Assembly (NCBI GenBank): GCA_950295325.1
Contig: OX485805.1
Span: 18,961,501-19,021,500 of the forward strand
DNA from: Polytrichum commune
Taxonomy: Eukaryota; Streptophyta; Polytrichopsida; Polytrichales; Polytrichaceae
Direction: 5' to 3'
DNA: 60,000 bases
Position numbers and translations under genes: made by a program. Shown here one piece after another: positions 48,180 to 57,160 of this stretch (within the stretch, counting starts at the first letter, position 1; every line of letters begins with the position of its first letter). The notes under the pieces were generated by a model. The model did not search any database, was not told where the DNA came from, and saw only the letters and a list, made by a program, of their open reading frames with translations.

Positions 48180-48720
48180 TGTTCGTTCGTGCTCTTCGAG
48201 TTGCGGCTGGCCGAACTGTGTGCACGAGAGGCCCCCGGCACATGGCAAGTTTATCAGGCGCACAGATGGAATGATGCCCTTCCAACCAGCCCTTCTTTAC
48301 GAGAGCTTCGTTTTGGAGGTTGAATAAGGTCATACAAAAGTTAGCATTAAACTTTAGGCATTACGTATGTTGCTCTCATGATTCATCTCTGTTTCCTGTC
48401 TTCTTTTGTAAACAACGATGCTGTAGCTTCCTCTGTGGGATGACGAGAACCTTGATAAGGAGAGCATCTGCGATGCAATGACTCCAACTGTATTCCACAC
48501 ACGAGATTTCTGACCACTAAAGGCCCCGATCTATAATCGATTGAACGATACAAGCATTCTTTTGTGTAGTGTTTGTTTTTTTTTTTTTTTTTTTTTGGTG
48601 CAAGGAAATTACATGACTTTCCTGCCTGTTGGAGAGTGTACTGTGGGGATGACGATAAAAAGGTTGGATAGCATCGAAGATGCAGTGATTCCATTGTATT
48701 CCACACACGAGATTTCTGAC
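48180..48720 (+). other. Unrecognised duplicated segment with coding-like text
   Basis: 48190-48324 reads LAELCAREAPGTWQVYQAHR, then WNDALPTSPSLRELRFGG before a stop. 48427-48512 reads LPLWDDENLDKESICDAM, then TPTVFHTRDF before a stop. The second block is repeated at 48640-48718 (GGGATGACGA, GATGCA, ATTCCACACACGAGATTTCTGAC) but with the frame broken. A run of about 20 T (48577-48596) sits between the copies. The splice phases do not join the two blocks cleanly. I do not recognise the family; it may be a relic gene. Confidence 0.35.
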
Positions 48721-49326
48721 CTACTTCGCCTCCCTGTTGGATACGGAATCCATTGCAATTTGTTCTCTATGTGTTTGAATACCATAGGCGCCTATCCGAT
48801 TGGATGTAAACTAATAAGCTTGTGGAAGAAATGGCACATTCTGTCATGTCATGTCAATAGTACCCTAGATTTCCCCTGGTCAAAATTACATTTGGACATT
48901 TCACCCACATAACCTTTACAGCACTATTTTGATGTCCTTTCAAGCCGTGGGGCCCTCCCCCATGCTAGAAACATTTAGCCTTGTTAAGGAAAGATATTAT
49001 AGATCCTTGTCATGAGATCCATGTGAAGTTAATTCACTTTTGTCATGACGACCATCATCCCTTGTTTCGAGATGCTTTCTTTGTAAGAGTGTGTTGTCCC
49101 TGTGATGCTTTCTTTGTAAGATGCCTGTTGTCCGACAGAGGGTTTTTCGGAAACACCAAGTTGCAGATCGATCCTAGGGCAACTTACAAGAATGTGTTGG
49201 AAAGTAAGTAGCTAGGCTCAATTGCACAAAATTCTGCAATGGCAGATTCTATTTTACTTACACTGGACTTTGAATCAGTCCCACAATATTTACATGCATG
49301 TCCATTGTGGACAAGCAATTAAGCAG
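48721..49326. other. Spacer, no gene seen
   Basis: A short duplication, 'gatgctttctttgtaaga', at 49071 and 49103. No recognisable gene. Confidence 0.35.
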
Positions 49327-50365
49327 GTGCGAGTTCTATTCAAGCAGAAACTCGTGTATGCACAACGCTTTGGAATCTTGAATTGCTGATCAACTCGTCG
49401 TAATTGATGTGCGAGATTCTGTTCAAGCAGAAAGTCTTGTTTGCACAATGTTTTGGAATCCCAGATTGCTGAGCCCGTCAGAATTGATGTGCGAGTTCTG
49501 TTCAAGCAGAAACTCTTGTTTGCACAATGTTTTGGAATCCCAGATTGCTGAGCCCGTCATAATTGATGTGCGAGTTCTGTTCAAGCAGAAACTCTTGTTT
49601 GCACAATGTTTTGGAATCCCAGATTGTTGAGCCCGTCATAATTGATGTGCGAGTTGTGTTCAAGCAGAAACACTTGTATGCACAACGCTTTCGAATCCAA
49701 AATTGTTGGGTTCGTCATAGTTGATGTGCGAGTTCTGTTCAAGCAGAAACTTTTGTTTCGCACAATGTTTTGGAATCTCAGATTGCTCAACTCGTCATAG
49801 TTGATGTGCGAGTTCTGTTCAAGCAGAAACTCTTGTTTGCACAATGTTTTGGAATCTCAGATTGCTCAACTCGTCATAGTTGATGTGCGAGTTCTGTTCA
49901 AGCAGAAACTCTTGTTTGCACAATGTTTTGGAATCTCAGATTGCTCAACTCGTCATAGTTGATGTGCGAGTTCTGTTCAAGCAGAAACTTTTGTTTCGCA
50001 CAATGTTTTGGAATCCCAGATTGCTGAGCTCGTCATAATTGATGTGCGAGTTCTGTTCAAGCAGAAACTCTTGTTTGCACAATGTTTTGGAATCCCAGAT
50101 TGCTGAGCCCGTCATAATTGATGTGCGAGTTGTGTTCAAGCAGAAACACTTGTATGCACAACGCTTTCGAATCCAAAATTGTTGGGTTCGTCATAATTGA
50201 TGTGCGAGTTCTGTTCAAGCAGAAACTCTTGTTTGCACAATGTTTTGGAATCCCAGGTTGCTGAGCCCGTCATAATTGATGTGCGAGTTCTGTTCAAGCA
50301 GAAACTCTTGTTTGCACAATGTTTTGGAATCCCAGATTGTTGAGCTCGTCAAAACTGATCTGCTT
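49327..50365 (+). repeat. 79-bp minisatellite, 13 units
   Basis: Each unit contains GTTCAAGCAGAAAC, TTGTTTGCACAATG, TTTTGGAATCCCAGATTG and GTCATAATTGATGTGCGAG. Unit length is 79-80 bp, not a multiple of three, so the open frames across it are chance. A variant unit (TTGTATGCACAACGCTTTCG, then AATCCAAAATTGTTGGG) occurs at 49651 and 50127, about 476 bp or six units apart, which shows a higher-order block duplication. There are no unique spacers between units. Confidence 0.95.
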
Positions 50366-50508
50366 AGTTTGGCAGACTACGAGCCGCTAGATAATTTCAC
50401 ATAGTACACCACACAACGCAACTTAGTTTTGTTGCGGCCACTAAATTGTATAGTACAGGACCCAACGTCGTTGTTTTGTATTTGTTGAGCATGCAGCGGG
50501 CAGATTGA

Positions 50509-51222
50509 TCAGCCTAAGCAGTGGACAGTGAGGCGCCCGTTCTCGCTCATGCTGATCCAACCATCTTTCTGTCCTTCCACGATCCCTCGTTGGACTATGG
50601 TCGGCATATCGAGTGACCTTTCCAGGGCTCTTCCCTTGAGTCCCAGGAACCCCAGGTCAAGAACATCCGGGGAGTTTTCTGCAACCCAATACGTTGGCCT
50701 CGGCTCGCTATATTTCCATTTTTCCTCTTCGGCCTGGAGTGCGAGCATGAGGCCGGGAGGGAAGACGCCCATCTTCATCCACTCCGCGATGCATTGGTGC
50801 AGAAGCTTTCTGACTGGGCCGCCAGATTTCTCGTCCGCCGCATGCGAAATTCTTGAAATGTTTTGGTTTATGATGGGCGTGTATTTGCAGAGAGGCGAGC
50901 TCATGTCGCGGCCCTCCGCAACCACGACGCCGTGAATGAGCTTCATGATGCTCATGCGGCCGGCGGGGATGGTTTCCCTCTCCAAGAGGTATTGGAGTAA
51001 GTTGTACACTCGTTGAGCGTGCGACGCATGGAAGTGGGCGAGTTGCATGGCCATTAGCACCATGATCTCAAGGTCGTCTTGCGTCAGTGTGGCCAGGTGA
51101 TGGAGACGGGAGTACAGTTTCTCTCGCACCCGCTGTTCTTGCGGGGTGACGAGCTCCGCGACGTCCGAGAACATCTCTCGGAGGAGCGTGGCGTCCATTC
51201 TATGCTGGCCCGCATGCTCCAT
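50509..51222 (-). CDS. Hypothetical protein with possible CID-like helical fold
   Basis: Intronless 237-codon frame with GC-rich, biased codons unlike the surrounding AT-rich DNA, which supports a real gene. I start at 51222 (MEHAGQHRM); an ATG at 51198 (MDATLLREMF) is possible. The protein is mostly helical. The run IPAGRMSIMKLIHGVVVAEG, followed 50 residues later by VRKLLHQCIAEWMKMGVFPP, is reminiscent of the CTD-interacting domain of Pcf11-like 3'-end processing factors, where a KLP-LYLLDSIVKN helix precedes a TRK-LF-TWK-VFPP helix. This is weak similarity recalled by eye, not an identification. The rest (EEKWKYSEPRPTYWVAEN and onward) is unknown. The minisatellite ends 144 bp past its stop. 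Confidence 0.62.
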   Translation of the reverse strand: MEHAGQHRMDATLLREMFSDVAELVTPQEQRVREKLYSRLHHLATLTQDDLEIMVLMAMQLAHFHASHAQRVYNLLQYLLERETIPAGRMSIMKLIHGVVVAEGRDMSSPLCKYTPIINQNISRISHAADEKSGGPVRKLLHQCIAEWMKMGVFPPGLMLALQAEEEKWKYSEPRPTYWVAENSPDVLDLGFLGLKGRALERSLDMPTIVQRGIVEGQKDGWISMSENGRLTVHCLG

Positions 51223-51530
51223 GGAGACAAGAGATCAGGACTAAATGCGAGTCGAAAGGTGATTGAAATTTAATTACATGTTTCAGTCCTCTTTGACGTC
51301 GACGGAGGAGGCAACTTTACAGGTCAATCAAGGATATATATTGTGCTGATCTCCACAACCTTTGCAATTGTGATTTGTATGCAATCGGGGAAACTCAGCT
51401 GCGCTCCACAATTCAGAATCACAGAGAAGCAGAGATAACTTCATAGGAGCGAGCGCGAACGCGAGAACGAGAGCGAGAGCGAGAGCGCCTTCTCTCTTTG
51501 ACGACAGGCCACTTACATATTTACCAGGGT
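51223..51530 (-). promoter_or_regulatory. Promoter/leader side of the CID-like gene
   Basis: Contains an imperfect GAGCGA/GAGAGC array at about 51449-51486 on the plus strand, which reads as CT-rich on the gene's strand. This is the kind of pyrimidine-rich patch also seen before RAB7 and SWI3. Confidence 0.35.
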
Positions 51531-54075
51531 TAAAATAGGGTTAAAGGCAATAATTAATTCTAGAAGCATCCAATGGCGTGGTTCTCATCCATTTAGTTAC
51601 TAGCCACTAGCAGATGATTTTCATGGAACTCGTTTTCATCCATCTCGACCACGTAAGCAGAATGCCTTGACATCCTGTGATCGGTTTGTGGTCATATTAC
51701 TGTATTATGTAAGGGTCTTTGTCATGGGACATAGTGTAAAGCAGACGTAGCCTAGGGTGTATTTTTGTTTGAGATTCAATATTCGTAATTTTTTTCAAAA
51801 ATAATTATTTACTTTCATTACATTTACTGTATTTTATTTTATTTTTGCAAATATAAACCAATAGATGTATAAATTTTATTTTGACATGGTCATCTTATTT
51901 TTCATTGAGACACTTTATTTGGGATTTCTCGCTGCAAAATCGTGGTGACCACCACATGTCAAATTAGGTTAGGTTGTCTTGTGTTGGAGCCTAATTTTAA
52001 AAGTTTTCTGAAACTCCCTAAACAAATGCACCTCCTCTTCCTTCACAACATATTTTAAAATGGAGAATGTCCATATGGACGGGCCGCAATATAAGGATCT
52101 GATTAAGAAAAGTAATTGAATAACACCCGTTATCTTAGATGAGATTGTTGCCATCCTAGAATATGTCACACTTGTCCATGGCTTATTCACAAAATCGACC
52201 ATTTAGGGTCCTGGTATTTTGCATTGGAGAAGTTCCAACATCCATGCAACATGGAATATTTTGAAGTGAGGCAATCAATTTTGGAGAGTGGCTCAAAGAG
52301 GTCAATGGACCAGACGAGCAAAGACATCCCCTCTCCTACATAGACTAATACAACGGGTAGTGCACCTGGTAGTATGCATGGATACCCACTACTTCTGAGA
52401 GAGTGCCGAACACTTTATCCACATCAATGGCCCAAGTGACTTCGGATAAGCCATTAACCAGAGGCGAGTGTTTGTTGGCACAAGTGAAGAGTATGGTTGT
52501 TATGACGGCCATCTTGAATGCTTAAAGTGAGGCTCTTGACATTTTGTTGCATTGCAAAGGACTATATTGCAATGTGCCTACTTTAATTTGGTTACCTTAC
52601 ATAAAACCCAACCCTGAAAGAGGGTAATAGTTTGCGGGCAAAGAGGCTCTTCATTCATGCTTGCTCCCAAGGGGATAAGCTTTTATATCTATCTATCTAA
52701 CTATCTTATGCACCCATTTTCATTATATAGATATGGAAATTTCTACCTCCTATGAAGTCAAGGGACCGTGTTTTTAATCGTCGATAGCCTAGGAAACCCA
52801 CTCTTTCTTAGAGTAATTGTGCACCACATACGACCGCAAAGTTGTGAAATTTGTATGCACCCTTGTTGTATATTTTAGGAATCCATATGTGCTTTAAATA
52901 GATTTACACTCTTTCAAATTTGAGTTGTTTTTATAACTAATTAGAAGCACTAATTCTTTGAAAAAAATGTATGGTGTTAGGGTATGTCCCATGCAATAAA
53001 ACGTCATGTAAGTTGTAACTCAACATTAATGTCTGTGCCGCTTATGTAGTGATGGGCCGAGATGCAAGCCTAGTATTGGTAGTTTCTTTTGGCTGGGGTT
53101 ATCTAATGATCACTTCTCGGGGGGTGCACTGTACTAAACATGTATGAGTATACGTGAGTGCACATGAGAGGTATTGATTTGGACCTTGCCGTATTACGTA
53201 TACATATGATATACATGTTATAATTTATAATTACGTACATATATGGAAGGCCTTTAAAAAGTATACAATAATTGTACTTGTATGGTACTGTTACTGTTAC
53301 TATACTACATATCATAAGTTTTCATATTGGATGAAATCGTTTGGAAATCGTTTGGTAATCGTTGGGTGGAGTATAGGGATCCAATTGACTTGATGGACCG
53401 TCCATCAAACGTGGAGATTGGTTAATGTTGGTATCAAAAAGGGGCTAACAACAAGTGGACATATGATCTTATTGATCATTTGATGGTAGACTTAGAGACA
53501 ATAATTGCATTGGCTACAATGACATATATTGGTGAATCAAATGTTTATGAGTTATATCCGGGAGATGAAAAAGTTTTCAACGACTTTGCTGATGAAAGCT
53601 AGAATATATTGTTATACATATTATAGGGGTTGATTATTGTTCAAAAATATATTTGTATACTTATGTTAATGACTATATATGAATGGATGTTTTTTTGTGT
53701 ATACATATTGTGACTTGTATATTTATTGTTGCAATTGTATGTGTATTACTTCATTTCACAAAAAATAACTTGTATATAGGGGGTTTTTAGAGTATGCAGT
53801 GAACGCACGTGATTCTAGGTTTTAATGAAAGGTGCACCCCCCGAGGATCACTTACCTAGCTTAAACATAAAATGTATATGTGCCTATCATATTATATTAT
53901 ATTTGATCAAACTAATTTATGTAAATGAGTAATTTGAAGCTAGAAATAATTTAGATACAATATCACTTTTCAAATTTTTCTTTAATCATAGGTGGTCGTC
54001 ACTACTGGCTCTTGACCACTCACTATGAAAACAAAAATTGCACAAAAACATGACAAAGACAATGCAGTGTGATGT
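51531..54075. other. AT-rich spacer, no gene seen
   Basis: Short open frames only. The text 'acttctcggggggtgcac' (about 53111) and its inverse-like 'ggtgcaccccccgaggatca' (about 53832-53851) bracket 53111-53851. These may be ends of an element. Confidence 0.4.
53102..53852. mobile_element. Possible TIR element with GGGTGCAC ends
   Basis: The left end around 53106-53130 reads TGATCACTTCTCGGGGGGTG, continuing CACTG. The right end around 53830-53852 reads GGTGCACCCCCCGAGGATCA. Reverse-complemented, the right end is TGATCCTCGGGGGGTGCACC, matching the left except for a small indel. The interior, about 700 bp, is AT-rich. No protein or target-site duplication was found. Confidence 0.6.
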
Positions 54076-54177
54076 GACATGTTGTTTTTTTTTTTTTTTT
54101 TTTTTTTTTTTGAGACAAAAGCCCGACAGGCCAGCGCCAAAGCACAAGAGGCAGTTCACCACCTGGCCGACATGTTG
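54076..54177 (-). mobile_element. 84-bp retroposed insert with target-site duplication
   Basis: A run of about 27 T (54085-54111) plus 57 bp of GC-richer DNA is flanked by the direct repeat GACATGTTG (54076-54084 and 54169-54177). On the minus strand this is a short sequence ending in poly(A), the signature of target-primed reverse transcription. It is either a severely 5'-truncated LINE or a SINE-like piece. Confidence 0.85.
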
Positions 54178-55959
54178 TTTCAAAATACACTACATCATTC
54201 AATGGGATGGTTGGCACGAGATTCTTGTAGTGATTTGTCTTAATGTTTCAATTGTGTATAATTACAACATGTTGAAGTGTATGATAGGATCCTACAAGTG
54301 AATCATGTCGATGATGATTATCATGACCATATTAAGACAATTGTATTGATCTTTGTTAAATTTTCTTTGAATATATACATTAACATTTAGGACTTCTTGG
54401 TTTCTGATTATTTACATCATATTTCAATATCATATTACTTAGATGATCGATAAGGATTCAAATATTTCTCCAAAAACATAGATTTATTGAAAGTGTATTG
54501 ACGGGTTCGCCCATAAAATTGAGTTAATTAAAAAATTTAGATTTATAAATATGTTGAAGTTGCAATTTGTCAAACACTTGTCACTTGAGAATGTTGTGTT
54601 TCCCTACTCAACGTCTATCTAGTTTTCATATTTCCACAGTTTCATGCCCATGACCAATGGGGGACTTTGCATTGACTTAGGGCCATTGCACACGAGCCAA
54701 GAGCTATGACCACAAAATTGCGAGAGCCCAAAAGAAGTGCCCAAAGGTTGTCCAAGACACTTCCAACATTGACAGTCGTGTGGTCATGACTTCACACTAC
54801 AATCTCCCAACAAGTAGTGAAACGATTCATGAAATTGTTCTATGGTATTCAATGCCCTATTAACTAAGAGAAAGTGAGAATATGAGACATGTATTTGCAT
54901 ACATGCCCAAGGAAGCACCTCGCTCTTGTAGGAAACTACATGAGAAATAACATAAGGTCCACTCTTAAAATTTGAGGTAATAATAATAATATAGTTAGGT
55001 CTTCAATAGCCCTTGGTATATGCAATACTAGGTATTATTATTATTATTATTATAGAAAGACCATGGGGCTCTTCCAAAATGTTAGTGTTAGATTGCACAA
55101 ATCCAAATTCTAGTGATTGCAAATGGATCAATTGGGACAATTTAATGTCTATCTACGACCACATTACAATATGTTCTAGTTCCAAAGACACATGCTTGGA
55201 TTTGTATGATGAAACCGTACTATGATTTGTGTTGAAAGAGAATGAATAGGGACTCCATGCATTTGTTTAAGATTTGTGCATAGTTTATATATGGTTTATG
55301 TTATGAGGTTTTTATAAAGTGGTTGATGGTTTCACGAGGTAAGAGGAGTCATGTATCAAAGTTTCAAGCCATGTCAAACATACCAGCTAGAGGACATGTG
55401 CTTGGCTAATTGAATTATGTGTTGTTGGGGGCAAAATCATGTTTCAAAATGTTGGGGGCGTGATGTGGGCAATTGTTTAGCACATTTCAAAGATTGTTTC
55501 CTTTTCCATGTAACCACTCTAGTAGCTAGCAATAAATGTGGGTGGTGAGGAGGTGATGAGGAGAAAATGACCAAAACCCCAAGGCAAGTCAAAGTCTTTT
55601 GAGCTTTGTTATGATTGGCTAAAATTATGAGTTTCATAACTTGCATGATTTTACAAATTTAAATCTTTTCATTATCATATCACTAACCTTTTTATTTTCC
55701 TTGAATATTGTATTTTGTAGCAATTTAGGACAAGATTAAGGATTCCAACTACTTCAAGGTGTACTTCCCCCATGGAACACTCTTCAAAACTCTTCCAAAA
55801 ACATGTGCAAGCACCTTTTGGCTCTTAGACATTTACATGAGGCCCACCTAGGGGTTTTCAAGTCTTAGTGCTCGCTCACAAGTAATTCGCTTTGAAATGT
55901 GGAAGGGACATGGGTGCTATGGTCCCTTTATCGCTTAAAGGATGTGGGGTCTCACTATT
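54178..55959. other. Spacer with family B fragment, no gene seen
   Basis: 54679-54810 (AGGGCCATTGCACACGAG, 'ccaagagctatgacca', 'gagagcccaaaag', 'cttcacactaca') is a partial family B copy. ATT microsatellites lie at 54979-54991 and 55034-55053. No gene was recognised. Confidence 0.5.
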
Positions 55960-57160
55960 GACATGCACATATTTACAAACACCCTAAATAGCATATACCT
56001 AATTAATAACCACATACACCACCCGACATCACAACACCACCACCCTGAAAGATTATTAATAACAACCATTGTACGCCAAATAAACTAGACCCACACACAA
56101 TTCACATACATAAAGTACGGGCACACTCAAGCATCACTAGAAATGAAATAGTTGACACACTAGCCAACGAAGGCACACTTATAGAAAAACCAACTGCCAC
56201 CCCACATATACACACAACACACACTACTCCCTACTAGCTAGCAAGCTGCCCTACGGCCACACATGATGGAGCCATCCATAATCTTCACACATTTGTAACA
56301 AAAGAACACAAAAACCGTGAAATCGAGACGGCCAAAACCAAATTCCCCTACGTGGACAAGTTACTATCAAACACCCAAATAAATCAAAAACTATCCAACC
56401 ACTTTTGGAAGAATGTAAATGTGATAGACGCCCAAATCACCCAAAAGTTAAAATTTAGATACGCCCAATACATGGGTAGCCACAAGATGAATATATTTTG
56501 GCCCCTCACACATCAAAACCCCACCTATTCTCAACATGCGAACACCCACTCTCAGAAGGCCTAAGAATCGCTTGACATAACAAAGCGGTACACCTCATCA
56601 CCAAGACATTGCAAGCTCACAAAAACACCCGGTTCTTCACACTGACCGATGCATGCCACCTAAATAACACACCACCTAAACAAACAATTCCGGAATGGCT
56701 CCTTAAATACACATGTACATAAAATGACATGCCAATGCCAAGCCAAATTAAGACCAAACATCTTGTGCATAATTGGGGCTCCAAATCAAATACAAATACC
56801 TATAACACTCTCCTCCAAACTCACAGTCCAATTCATTGAATTCACATACTGTCATGACAAAATCCCCGACCAAGCCCTCACACATAAACACACCAAATGT
56901 GACTCACTAATTAACACCATACAAAATCAGGGATGGCAAACCAACCCCCTCATCACCATCACAGCCGGAGTGAGAGGGGCCATACATGAACATTCCATCA
57001 ACAAACTTGGCAACCTGAAAATCCCAAAATCCACCATTAAAACTCTTTTGAAAAACATACACCAAAATGCCATCAACTACCTCACGTACCTTGTCCTAAA
57101 CAAAAAGAAACTAGACAACAAACAAACACCCCCCCCCCCCCTAAAATGAGATTACTTATG
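55960..57160 (+). pseudogene. Non-LTR retrotransposon (LINE) 3' remnant
   Basis: AC-rich plus-strand DNA whose frames read, in order: NEIVDTLANEGTLIEKPTA (about 56145-56200, an RNase H-like VDTLAN block), LSNTQINQKLSNHFW and KLKFRYAQYMG (56352-56490), then a 141-codon frame (56724-57149) with KLRPNILCIIGAPN, then GWQTNPLITITAGVRGAIHE and KTLLKNIHQNAINYLTYLVL. This order (RNase H, then a conserved C-terminal extension) resembles the end of plant and algal LINE ORF2 proteins. Frameshifts and stops break it up, and the reverse transcriptase is absent. A poly-C run of about 14 closes it at 57130-57143. Confidence 0.68.

Noticed and set aside
49290-50139. Open frames of 60-87 codons across the 79-bp repeats
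   Set aside because: The unit length is not a multiple of three and the frames change from unit to unit, so no repeat protein is encoded.
49327-50365. CRISPR-like array
   Set aside because: Units are contiguous with no unique spacers, and the window is a plant nuclear sequence.
50528-50935. 135-codon plus-strand frame opposite the CID-like gene
   Set aside because: It is antisense to a longer frame with better codon bias and no domain of its own.
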